DNA of 8,705 bases, taken from Akkermansiaceae bacterium (GTDB taxonomy: Bacteria; Verrucomicrobiota; Verrucomicrobiia; Verrucomicrobiales; Akkermansiaceae). Made by a program: the position numbers and the translations under genes. Position 1 is the stretch's first letter. The number at the start of each line of letters is the position of its first letter. Below, piece by piece: positions 1 through 6,712 of this stretch. Where the stretch lies: contig JARFRT010000296.1 in assembly GCA_029287105.1 (NCBI GenBank), positions 1 through 8,705 on the forward strand. The letters run 5' to 3'. Under the pieces are notes generated by a model that searched no databases, had not been told where the DNA came from, and worked only from the letters and a program-made list of their open reading frames with translations.

Positions 1-14
1 GGACAGGAGTGTCC
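1..14 (-). terminator. Small hairpin downstream of the sulfatase gene, possible terminator
   Basis: GGACA (1-5), loop GGAG, TGTCC (10-14) form a perfect 5-bp stem with a four-base loop, about 20 bases past the sulfatase stop codon on the minus strand. A minus-strand transcript would run through it and leave the window, so any U-tract and any extension of the stem by bases before position 1 cannot be seen. Its position at the end of a four-gene minus-strand run favours a terminator, but a 5-bp stem alone is weak evidence. Confidence 0.35.
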
Positions 15-33
15 CTCCCCCCTAGGCCTGCTG

Positions 34-1464
34 CTACTTGCGTTTCTTGGCATGGGGGGCTGTGCTGCCTTCGGGTTTTTCGGTGGCGAGGCGGAAGTTT
101 TTGTGTTCCGAGAGTGTGTGGGCTGCGTCGATTGTTTTGAGTAACTCGGAAACGATCTCGGGGTTTTGTCGGGCGACGTTGGTTTGTTCGGACGGGTCCT
201 TGTCCAGGTTGTAGAGTTCCGGTTCGGGTTTGCGCACGATTCCTGTCTTTTGCAGGATGAGCTTCCATTTCCCCTTGCGGATGCCACGCTTGCCATTTTG
301 CTCGTGGAATTCCCAGTACAGGTAGCTGTGTTTTTTTTGCCCGGGTTTGCCGAGCAGGGTCGGGACCATCGACAGGCCGTCGGTGTCGGCCTGTGCTCGG
401 GCGCCGGCGAGCTCGCGTAGGGTCGGGGAGATGTCCCAGAAGGCGGAGAGGTGGTCGGAGGTGCGGCCGGGGGCGATTTTCCCGGGCCACCATGCGATGG
501 TCGGGGTGCGCACGCCCCCCTCATAGAGGTCGCGTTTGCCGCCGCGAAGTGCGCCGTTGGAGTTGAAGCTGTCGCGTCGATGCCCGCCCTCCTGCATGGC
601 TCCGTTGTCGCTGGAGAACATGACCAGGGTGTTGTCGGCGATGCCGAGATCCTTGAGCTTGACGAGCACCAGACCTACGTTGTGGTCCATGTACGAGACC
701 ATGGCGGCGTAGGTGGTTTTCGGCTCACGCTCGTAGGAGTAGTGGTAGCGCGCTTTTTTGTGTTCTGCGGGCAGGGGGGTTTCCTTGAGGATCGGGCGGT
801 ACTTGGCTTTCCATTCCTCTTTGGCGCGCAGGCTGGCATGCGGGATCTGGAAGGCGAGGTGGAGGAAGAACGGGCCGTCTTTCTGCTGTTCGATGTACTG
901 CAGCGCCTCGTTGATGACGATCTCCGAGCTGTAGTTGTCGCCCTGGTGCAGGGTGTTGTTCGGGTAGGTGATTTTTTCGGTATTGCGCCAGAGGTACTTG
1001 GGGAAGTAGTGGTGCGCTTCGGTGTGGGAGGTGTATCCGAAGAAGTAGTCGAAGCCTTTGGCATTGGGCAGGGTGCTGTCGTCGGTATTACAGCCGAGGC
1101 CGGATTTTCCGATCATGGCAGTGTGGTATCCTGCATGTTGCAGGGCCCTGGGGAAGATTTCGTCGTGCGGGTCGAGGCGCATTTGCAGGTGGCCATTGCC
1201 GCGGACGTAGGAGTGGCCGGTGTGTTTGCCGGTGAGCATACAGCTGCGTGACGGTCCGCAGACGGTGCTGCCCGAGTAGTGTTGGGTGAAGCGGATGCCA
1301 TCGGCCGCCATTTGGTCGAGCCGTGGGGTTTGGATGGTTTGCTGGCCGTAGCAGCCGAGGTCGCCGTAGCCGAGGTCGTCGGCGAGGATGTAGATGATGT
1401 TCGGTTTTTTGGCGGCCTGGCCGGTGATTGCCAGCAGCAGGACGAGCAGGATGGATAGTTTCAT
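34..1464 (-). CDS. Secreted sulfatase, arylsulfatase A type (family S1)
   Basis: Predicted exported sulfate-ester hydrolase of 476 residues. A Sec signal peptide spans about residues 1-18 (hydrophobic LLVLLLAITG, then QAA before KKPN), so it should act in the periplasm or outside the cell. Family landmarks are all in order: metal-binding Asp29-Asp30 (LADDLGYGD), the formylglycine motif CGPSR at 69-73 (Cys69 to be oxidised by a maturase not seen here), Lys120, His209 (QIPHAS), Asp286-Asn287 (SSDNG) and Lys310 (GGKRDLYEGG). The positions closely parallel human arylsulfatase A (Asp29, Asp30, Cys69, Arg73). The segment after Lys120 reads GKSGLG instead of the common GKWHLG or GKWGLG. The tail ends in the basic AKKRK. 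Start is ATG at 1464, which gives the signal peptide; no Shine-Dalgarno is visible. It lies 35 bases after the helicase gene and is probably the last gene of that operon. Substrate cannot be read from the sequence; sulfated algal or host glycans are plausible. Family sure, specificity unknown. Confidence 0.95.
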   Translation of the reverse strand: MKLSILLVLLLAITGQAAKKPNIIYILADDLGYGDLGCYGQQTIQTPRLDQMAADGIRFTQHYSGSTVCGPSRSCMLTGKHTGHSYVRGNGHLQMRLDPHDEIFPRALQHAGYHTAMIGKSGLGCNTDDSTLPNAKGFDYFFGYTSHTEAHHYFPKYLWRNTEKITYPNNTLHQGDNYSSEIVINEALQYIEQQKDGPFFLHLAFQIPHASLRAKEEWKAKYRPILKETPLPAEHKKARYHYSYEREPKTTYAAMVSYMDHNVGLVLVKLKDLGIADNTLVMFSSDNGAMQEGGHRRDSFNSNGALRGGKRDLYEGGVRTPTIAWWPGKIAPGRTSDHLSAFWDISPTLRELAGARAQADTDGLSMVPTLLGKPGQKKHSYLYWEFHEQNGKRGIRKGKWKLILQKTGIVRKPEPELYNLDKDPSEQTNVARQNPEIVSELLKTIDAAHTLSEHKNFRLATEKPEGSTAPHAKKRK

Positions 1465-1499
1465 GGTCGGGTAATTGATGTATGGTGCGGGAAGATGTG

Positions 1500-4055
1500 T
1501 TATCCAGAACTAAGGCAAATGTTGCCGAATTCTTTCAGAAATAGCACAGGTTGATTGAGTTCGTCGGATTTTTTGAGGTCGACAATGAGGGTGAGCGACC
1601 AGTCATTGAGTTCGTCCGGGTCACAGAGGGTCTGGCAGACACGCCACTGGCGGGTTTCCGGGATGACTTCGATGTGGGTATGTTTGAGGTTGCGCGCCTC
1701 CGGGTCGAGTCGGATCCTGAGGTGGTGCTCGTAGTAGTCATTGAGGCTCTCATCGAGTCGTGCCGCCGTCCAGGGGTTTTCCGGTGAGGGGTCGGCTTCA
1801 AACGTGCTGAGAAACCCGGCCAGGTTGTCGTGGCCGAGGTGTTTGACGGCGGTGAAGATCTGGTGGTGGACGAGACGGGTGAACTTGGTTTTATCCTGGC
1901 TGACGGGGCGCTGTTGCGGGTCGGCGCGGACTCGTTTTTCGACCGGTATGTAGTCGGGGTCGCGCATGAGTTCCCATTCGTCGATCAGGCTGGAGTCGAC
2001 GCTGGTCAGGTGGTCTTTGAGGTAGCGCTCGGCCTCGAGCACGACGTCGGTTTTCAGGGCGGGAGGCACGGTCTGGCTGAGCACCTTGTAGACCTCGCTG
2101 AGGTGACGCAGCAGAATGGCTTCGGATCTCTCCAGCTTGTATTTGCGGATGTAGTCGTCAAACGACATATAATCCTCGAACATTTCCCGGGCGATGGATT
2201 TCGGGCGGATGCTTTCTGAGCCGACCCACGGATGTTTCACCTGGAAGGCATTGAAGGTGTCGTAGATGAAATCCTTCCCTGGCATCGGGTGGGTGACCTC
2301 ATCGAGTTGGTCCATGCGGGCGTCGTAATCGACACCCTCGGCCTTGAGTTCGTTGATGAGGTCGGTTTTGAGTTGGTAGACCTGCGCCCTGAGGATGGCG
2401 ACCGGGTTTTCGAGGATGGCTTCGACCAGGGAGATGACGTTCAGGGCGTATTCGGGTGCGTCGATCTCGAGTTCGGGCAGGGTTTCGATGAGGTAGAGTC
2501 CGAGTGTCTGGTTCATGCTGAAATCATCCTGGAGGTCGACATGCAGTTGCACTTTGCGGCTGTGGTTCTCCGCGGCTCGCGCGGCCGGCGGGATGATGGT
2601 GAGCACGCCGCCGCGGACGAGCGCGATAAACATGGAGCGGGCGTGGCTGCGGATTTTTTTCTTGGACGACTCGGTTTCGTGGCTGGCCTCGATGACGCGT
2701 TTGAGTTCGGCGCAGCCGTCCTCGCCGGGTCGGCCAAGCAGGTTGAGCATGATGTTGTGCCGGAGTTTGAAGCTGGAAACCAGCGGTTCGGGTGGCGAGG
2801 TCCGGAGTTTGAGGAAGGTATCGCGGTTCCATGCGACAAAGCCTTTTTCCGGCGGCTTCTTCTTGATGACCTTCTTCTTTTTTAGGGATGCGGCGGCCTT
2901 CGCCTCGAGTCGGATATTGTCGATGACGTGGGCGGGTGCCTGGGCGACGACGTAGCCGACGTCATCGAAGCCACGCCGACCGGCGCGGCCTGAGATTTGT
3001 TTGAAGTCGCGGACGGAGAGGATCTTGGTCCCGGTGCCGTCGTACTTGCAGAGTTGGGTGAAGAGGACGGAGCGGATCGGGACGTTGACGCCGACGCCGA
3101 GGGTGTCGGTGCCGCAGATGACCTTGAGCAACCCCTGCTGGGTGAGTTTTTCGACGAGGAGGCGGTACTTGGGCAGCAGCCCCGCGTGGTGGATGCCGAT
3201 GCCGTGGCGCAGCAGTTTGCTGACCTCTTTGCCGTAGGGCGAGCGGAAGTTGGCCTGCTGCAGTGCCTCGGCGATTTCCCGTTTCTCCTCCTTGCTGCAG
3301 AAATTGCTTGAGAGCAGCGTCTGGGCTGATTCGGCGCAGGCGCGTTGGGCGAAGTGAACCAGGTAGACGGGTGCCTTGTTTTGTTCGACGAGTTCCGTCA
3401 CTTTTTCGACGAGCGGAAGTTCCGAGTAATCGAACTCGAGGGGGACCGGGCGTTGATCGGACAGGACCAGGGAGGTTTCCTTGCCGGTGAGTGTGGTGAT
3501 GGTTTCCTGGAAAAACCGGGTGTCGCCGATGGTGGCCGACATGAGCAGGAAGCGTGACTGGGGCAGGGTCAGGAGCGGCAGTTGCCAGGCGACACCACGT
3601 TCGTGATCCGAGTAGTAGTGGAACTCGTCCATGATGACATCATCAACCTTGGCCTGGGCGCCCTCGCGCAGGGCGAGGTTGGCAAGGATTTCCGCCGTGC
3701 AGCAGATGATGGGTGCCGTGGCATTGACGGTGGCGTCGCCCGTGATCATGCCGACATTTTCCGGCCCGAATGTTTCGCACAGAGCGAGGAACTTTTCATT
3801 GGCGAGCGCCTTGATCGGTACGGTGTAATAGGAGGTGTTGCCCGCACAGAGGGATTGATAATGGAGGGCGAGTGCGACCAGCGATTTTCCTGATCCGGTG
3901 GGGGTATTGAGAATGAGGTTATTCCCGTCAAAAAGCTCAAGGATGGCTTCCTCCTGGTGATCATAGAGCTCGATGCCCGAGGCGATGAGGTAGTCGAGAA
4001 AGTGGTTCAGGACGTCATCGTTGGTGAACGTGCCTGGGGGAGGAATGAGCTGCAT
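1500..4055 (-). CDS. Ski2-like DEAD/DEAH-box RNA helicase with DUF3516-type C-terminus
   Basis: ATP-dependent superfamily 2 helicase of 851 residues, cytoplasmic. The N-terminal motor is complete: a Q-motif-like YDHQEEAI (31-38), Walker A TPTGSGKS (51-58), motif II DEFH (143-146), motif III SAT (173-175), the HHAGLLPKYR segment (289-298) typical of Ski2/Mtr4 relatives, motif V around GTDTLGVGVN (315-324) and motif VI QISGRAGRRG (353-362). A lysine-rich linker (391-400, KKKK and KKK runs) follows. The remaining 450 or so residues resemble the DUF3516 region found behind such helicases in actinobacteria and others, ending in a WRVCQTLCDPDELNDW-like segment; this domain call is from memory of the family. 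Substrate is likely structured RNA, by analogy with Ski2/Mtr4 and HelY; DNA is not excluded. Start is ATG at 4055, six bases after the pseudouridine synthase stop, so translation of the pair is probably linked. Motor certain, biological role inferred. Confidence 0.93.
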   Translation of the reverse strand: MQLIPPPGTFTNDDVLNHFLDYLIASGIELYDHQEEAILELFDGNNLILNTPTGSGKSLVALALHYQSLCAGNTSYYTVPIKALANEKFLALCETFGPENVGMITGDATVNATAPIICCTAEILANLALREGAQAKVDDVIMDEFHYYSDHERGVAWQLPLLTLPQSRFLLMSATIGDTRFFQETITTLTGKETSLVLSDQRPVPLEFDYSELPLVEKVTELVEQNKAPVYLVHFAQRACAESAQTLLSSNFCSKEEKREIAEALQQANFRSPYGKEVSKLLRHGIGIHHAGLLPKYRLLVEKLTQQGLLKVICGTDTLGVGVNVPIRSVLFTQLCKYDGTGTKILSVRDFKQISGRAGRRGFDDVGYVVAQAPAHVIDNIRLEAKAAASLKKKKVIKKKPPEKGFVAWNRDTFLKLRTSPPEPLVSSFKLRHNIMLNLLGRPGEDGCAELKRVIEASHETESSKKKIRSHARSMFIALVRGGVLTIIPPAARAAENHSRKVQLHVDLQDDFSMNQTLGLYLIETLPELEIDAPEYALNVISLVEAILENPVAILRAQVYQLKTDLINELKAEGVDYDARMDQLDEVTHPMPGKDFIYDTFNAFQVKHPWVGSESIRPKSIAREMFEDYMSFDDYIRKYKLERSEAILLRHLSEVYKVLSQTVPPALKTDVVLEAERYLKDHLTSVDSSLIDEWELMRDPDYIPVEKRVRADPQQRPVSQDKTKFTRLVHHQIFTAVKHLGHDNLAGFLSTFEADPSPENPWTAARLDESLNDYYEHHLRIRLDPEARNLKHTHIEVIPETRQWRVCQTLCDPDELNDWSLTLIVDLKKSDELNQPVLFLKEFGNICLSSG

Positions 4056-4061
4056 CTTGAG

Positions 4062-4760
4062 TTAGTCTAAAGTGGGAAAACACCGCAGGAAACACGGGTC
4101 CACGGGTGCTTCGATCACGAGTTCTTTTCCATGGACGGGGTGGGTCAGGGTGAGGGTTTTTGCCTGGAGCAGCATCCTTGTCCCGGTGCCGAGCGATTTT
4201 CCTAACAGGTCGGATGTTTCAATTCCGGCATAGCGGTAATCGCCTACGATGGGTAATGCGGCGTGGAGTAGATGCCGGCGGATCTGATGATACCGTCCCG
4301 TGTGCGGGATGGCCTCGACCAGAGAGAGGGTCGTGGTTGCCTGGGATTGCAAGCATTCGGGGTCGCGGGCGTCCAGTCGTTTGAAGCTGGTGCGGGCATC
4401 GCGGGCGGGTTCCTGAGATGTTTTTTGGATAGGCTCGCGGCATTGCCATGGCTCCGAGGGTGCGAGGCCGTACACGACCGCCCAGTAGGTTTTTTGCATC
4501 TCGCGCCGTTGCAGCGCTTGGTGGAGCAGGTGGGCTATTTTCCGGTCGAGTCCGAACAGGAGCACGCCGGTGGTGGGTCGGTCGATCCGGTGGATCGGGT
4601 GGACGCGCTGGCCGATTTGGTCCCTGAGGATTTTCATGGCGACCCGGTCCCCATCGGCGGGCGTCTCCGCAGGGTGGACGAGGTGTCCTGCGGGTTTGTC
4701 AATCGCCACCAGCCACTCGTCTTGATAGAGGATGGGCAGGGGGCTGTCGGTGTTGTCCAC
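4062..4760 (-). CDS. truC: TruC-like tRNA pseudouridine synthase (RluA/TruC family)
   Basis: Cytoplasmic enzyme of 232 residues that isomerises uridine to pseudouridine in RNA. It matches E. coli TruC (tRNA U65) closely in several blocks as I recall that protein: ILYQDEWLVAIDKPAG at 10-25, RDQIGQ at 46-51 and HRIDRPTTGVLLFG at 57-70. Asp60 in HRIDRPTTG is the expected catalytic aspartate. A second conserved block, TGRYHQIRRHLLHAALPIVGD (154-174), holds the family's HQIRRH substrate-binding arginine region. There is no S4 RNA-binding domain, as in TruC; E. coli TruC is slightly longer. The start is GTG at 4760, placing the first beta strand about ten residues in, as in TruC; no ATG further upstream is possible without overlapping the desaturase gene, whose stop is 19 bases away. 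The helicase gene begins six bases after its stop. The RluA/TruC family is secure. The exact target (tRNA 65 versus an rRNA site) is inferred from similarity and needs an assay. Confidence 0.88.
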   Translation of the reverse strand: MDNTDSPLPILYQDEWLVAIDKPAGHLVHPAETPADGDRVAMKILRDQIGQRVHPIHRIDRPTTGVLLFGLDRKIAHLLHQALQRREMQKTYWAVVYGLAPSEPWQCREPIQKTSQEPARDARTSFKRLDARDPECLQSQATTTLSLVEAIPHTGRYHQIRRHLLHAALPIVGDYRYAGIETSDLLGKSLGTGTRMLLQAKTLTLTHPVHGKELVIEAPVDPCFLRCFPTLD

Positions 4761-4779
4761 AGGAAAAACGGGCAGGCGA

Positions 4780-5829
4780 TCAGGCGGCTTTGGGTTGATG
4801 CTTTTTCCGGTATTCCCTGAGATACTTAAATCCGACGAGGCGGTTGTTTTCTTCGTCGAGGAGGCGGTACCCCGCGCAGTTCAAGCTGGTCCGGAGGGTC
4901 AGGCATGGCACCTGCTGGAACAGGGGTTCGGCATTATGGCATTCCTCGAGGCGGTAGTTGGGAATACGGGAGCTCAGGTGGTGGATGTGGTGGAAACCGA
5001 TATTGCCGGAGAACCACTGGAGGATTTTGGGGAGTTTGTAGAACGAGCTGCCTTCGAGCGCTGCCGCTGCGAAGTTCCAGTTATCTTTACGGGCCCAGTA
5101 AACGTCCTCGAACTGGTGTTGCACATAGAACATCCAGACCCCTGCGGTGGTGGAAATCAGGCAGATGCTGAGTTGCAGGACAACATACTTTTGCCATCCC
5201 AGGAAGTAGCAGCCAATGGCGACCATGACGGCAATGCCGAGGTTGGTCCAGAGCACAGAAAGCTGGTCTTTCCTTTTGGCTTTTTTCGATGGAAACCGCT
5301 GCCAGACCAAAAACAAGAACATCGGGGCGATGGTAAAAAGGATGAGCGGGCTGCGCACAAGCCGGTAGGCGAGTTTGATTGCCTTGGAGGAGGCTTCGTA
5401 TTCCTCCACGGTCATGGTCCAGATGTCACCCTCGGCGCGACCGTCCAAGTCGCCTGCGCTGGAGTGGTGAATTCCGTGTTCCCAATGCCAGAACCGGTAG
5501 GGCGTAAACGTCAAAACACCTGTGATGTAGCCCAGGATGTCGTTGGCTTTGCGGGATTTGAAAAACGACTGGTGACCGCAATCATGGAAAATGATAAACG
5601 TCCTCACGGTCAGTCCGGCGGTGAGTAAGATCAGGGGAAGGGTCAGCCAGAAGGAGATGTCGTAGACAAAGTACATGGCCACCCAAAGGCCGAGCATCGG
5701 CAGCAGGGTGTTGGCAATTTGGCCGATGGCTTTTTTCAGGCTGGGTTTCTGGTATTTCACCACAATCTTGCGCCATGCCTTCGGGTCCTTGTAGACGTCG
5801 GCTTTGTCTATGATGGTTTCGCTGCTCAC
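4780..5829 (-). CDS. Membrane fatty acid desaturase (acyl-lipid type)
   Basis: Integral membrane di-iron desaturase of 349 residues, introducing a double bond into membrane fatty acyl chains. The three histidine boxes are intact: HDCGH (82-86), HWEHGIHH (115-122) and HHIHH (280-284), plus His238 in YVQHQFE. Hydrophobic spans at about 40-58, 60-80, 160-178, 192-210 and 216-236 fit the usual two paired-helix topology. The segment before box 3 (LQWFSGNIGFHHIHH, then IPNYRL) resembles the delta-12/omega-6 and Bacillus Des-like branch of PF00487. There is no cytochrome b5 or ferredoxin domain, so electrons must come from a separate carrier not found here. The start is GTG at 5829; an in-frame TAA lies only four codons upstream, which excludes a longer protein. 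This is the first gene of the tight minus-strand run and has 244 bases of non-coding sequence before it. Family is secure; regioselectivity and acyl carrier cannot be assigned. Confidence 0.93.
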   Translation of the reverse strand: MSSETIIDKADVYKDPKAWRKIVVKYQKPSLKKAIGQIANTLLPMLGLWVAMYFVYDISFWLTLPLILLTAGLTVRTFIIFHDCGHQSFFKSRKANDILGYITGVLTFTPYRFWHWEHGIHHSSAGDLDGRAEGDIWTMTVEEYEASSKAIKLAYRLVRSPLILFTIAPMFLFLVWQRFPSKKAKRKDQLSVLWTNLGIAVMVAIGCYFLGWQKYVVLQLSICLISTTAGVWMFYVQHQFEDVYWARKDNWNFAAAALEGSSFYKLPKILQWFSGNIGFHHIHHLSSRIPNYRLEECHNAEPLFQQVPCLTLRTSLNCAGYRLLDEENNRLVGFKYLREYRKKHQPKAA

Positions 5830-5881
5830 TCTGGAAGCTTAATCGTCGATACTCTCCGAGTCCGCAACCAAATAAGATATT

Positions 5882-5909
5882 TTTATGATTCGAGGCAACT
5901 ACGGCGCAA
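5882..5909 (-). promoter_or_regulatory. Candidate promoter for the desaturase operon
   Basis: Read on the minus strand, TTGCGC (5909-5904) and CATAAA (5887-5882) are separated by 16 bases in an AT-rich patch (5871-5890) that stands out from its GC-rich surroundings. This would place transcription start about 45 bases before the desaturase GTG. The match to sigma-70 consensus is moderate (three of six and four of six). Alternative -10 words lie in the same patch, so the exact hexamers are uncertain. Confidence 0.3.
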
Positions 5910-5966
5910 ACTCACCTCGTCGCGCGGGAAACAGGCTGAAATGACCATCGCATCACTGAATCTCCT

Positions 5967-6031
5967 CACCCTGGATGGGGTGTACCTGAAGAGCACCCAC
6001 CGAAAATGATTTTTTGATGGGTGTTACCTGA
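5967..6031. repeat. Two related hairpin modules with a shared GGGTGT(T)ACCTGA word
   Basis: Module 1 has CACCC (5967-5971) pairing with GGGTG (5978-5982) over a six-base loop; module 2 has CACCCA (5994-5999) pairing with TGGGTG (6018-6023). The right arm of each runs into almost the same word: GGGTGTACCTGA at 5978-5989 and GGGTGTTACCTGA at 6019-6031, differing by one inserted T. ACCTGA appears a third time at 6055-6060. The modules lie in the gap between the unknown exported gene and the desaturase operon. The arms of the two modules could also cross-pair, giving alternative folds. Whether this is a regulatory RNA, a protein site or remains of a short duplicated element is not known. Confidence 0.4.
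5992..6025 (-). terminator. Long imperfect hairpin after the unknown exported-protein gene, possible terminator
   Basis: CACCCA (5994-5999) pairs with TGGGTG (6018-6023). After one C/A mismatch, CGAAAA (6001-6006) pairs with TTTTTG (6011-6016), including one G-T pair, around the loop TGAT. Outer A-T and G-T pairs extend the stem to 5992-6025. It starts about 50 bases after the stop of the 200-residue gene on the minus strand. No U-tract follows on either strand in the usual place, so it may instead be a processing or stability structure, or a folded leader of the next operon. Confidence 0.35.
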
Positions 6032-6073
6032 TTGCCAGAAGGGTATGATGCCAAACCTGATCCAGCGACAAGG

Positions 6074-6676
6074 TCAGTCACGCAGGGAGAGGAATTTCTC
6101 GAGCCCCTCCCGATTCTTCACCTGTGCGAGCATTTTTGATTTTTTCAAATACAGGGGGGCCGTGTCGTGGTGCGCGATTGGTTCGTTCTCTGCTTTTTTG
6201 AGCAGGGCCGCCAGCTTGTCGGCGTCCTTTGTTTGCACGTTTTTTCCGAGTGCTTTGATACACTTGCCACCGGCAAAATAGTATCTGCTTTGCCCGCTGC
6301 TATCGATGGTGGCAGTCTGACCATTCGCATTGGTTCCCTGCGTAAAGCGCCATGATTGATACGCCGAGTAGACAAAGAACAGGCTTCCATCCTGGTAATA
6401 GTAAGTCACATCCTCACCTCCGTGGTCACCGCCGGAGGATATGTGTAATTTTTTGAGTTCCCCGGATGCGTTCTCGTAGCGGGTCAGCGTAACCCCATGA
6501 GGTTCCTCGTCTTCGCCGGTCTTAATAATCGTTTTCTTCAGCGATGCATCACCCTGAATCTGATTGTACCACTGGCGGATTTGTTTGATCTCAGCCTCGT
6601 TTGCTGCCTGCGTGAAATCACTCAGAAGAGCGAACATCAAAAGAACCAGCCCGAATGGCAGATGGAATTGCTTCAT
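6074..6676 (-). CDS. Exported protein of unknown function
   Basis: I do not recognise the family. The protein is 200 residues from the ATG at 6676. An in-frame ATG at 6730 would add 18 residues, but the start at 6676 puts a clean Sec signal peptide at the front (residues 1-25: MKQF, then hydrophobic GLVLLMFALL, cleavage near FTQA/A), so I prefer it; the ATG at 6730 also sits inside a promoter-like dyad. The mature part starts with a short charged helix (AEIKQIRQWYNQI, 28-40). A beta-rich middle follows, with HISSGGDHGGEDV (78-90), the aromatic strand TYYYQDGSLFFVYSAY (91-106) and RYYFAGGKCIKALGK (131-145), which may be two copies of the same strand type. The end is a lysine-rich helical tail (147-198). 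There is a single cysteine (139) and no recognisable catalytic motif. Likely periplasmic. It is separated by 244 bases from the next minus-strand gene and divergent from the GH95 gene. Confidence 0.8.
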   Translation of the reverse strand: MKQFHLPFGLVLLMFALLSDFTQAANEAEIKQIRQWYNQIQGDASLKKTIIKTGEDEEPHGVTLTRYENASGELKKLHISSGGDHGGEDVTYYYQDGSLFFVYSAYQSWRFTQGTNANGQTATIDSSGQSRYYFAGGKCIKALGKNVQTKDADKLAALLKKAENEPIAHHDTAPLYLKKSKMLAQVKNREGLEKFLSLRD

Positions 6677-6712
6677 GTCGCAGGCTAGATCACCGCGCCC
6701 GTGCTGACGAGA

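Larger units (their letters stand above)
34..5829 (-). other. Probable four-gene operon: desaturase, truC, helicase, sulfatase
   Basis: The four minus-strand genes follow one another with gaps of 19, 6 and 35 bases and no hairpin or T-run that I can see between them, while a 244-base gap precedes the first. This spacing implies co-transcription from a promoter upstream of 5829, with a possible end at the hairpin at 1-14. The first three gene products act on membrane lipids and RNA. The sulfatase is functionally different and has the widest gap, so it could also have its own promoter in the end of the helicase gene. Confidence 0.6.

Noticed and set aside
451..1251. Plus-strand open frame of 266 codons opposite the sulfatase
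   Set aside because: It lies wholly antisense to a gene with complete catalytic motifs. Its product is a Val/Gly/Glu-rich low-complexity string with no domain, as expected from GC-rich codon bias on the other strand.
2232..2885. Plus-strand open frame of 217 codons opposite the helicase
   Set aside because: Antisense to the conserved helicase and rich in acidic and Val/Phe repeats from mirrored codons; no motif or start signal.
4732..5628. Plus-strand open frame of 298 codons opposite the desaturase and truC
   Set aside because: Long, but it covers the mirrored codons of two well-supported genes and shows no domain, signal peptide or hydrophobic segment of its own.
5719..6009. Plus-strand 96-codon open frame entering the intergenic region before the desaturase
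   Set aside because: Half of it is antisense to the desaturase N-terminus, and the rest runs through the hairpin repeats; no domain or start signal.
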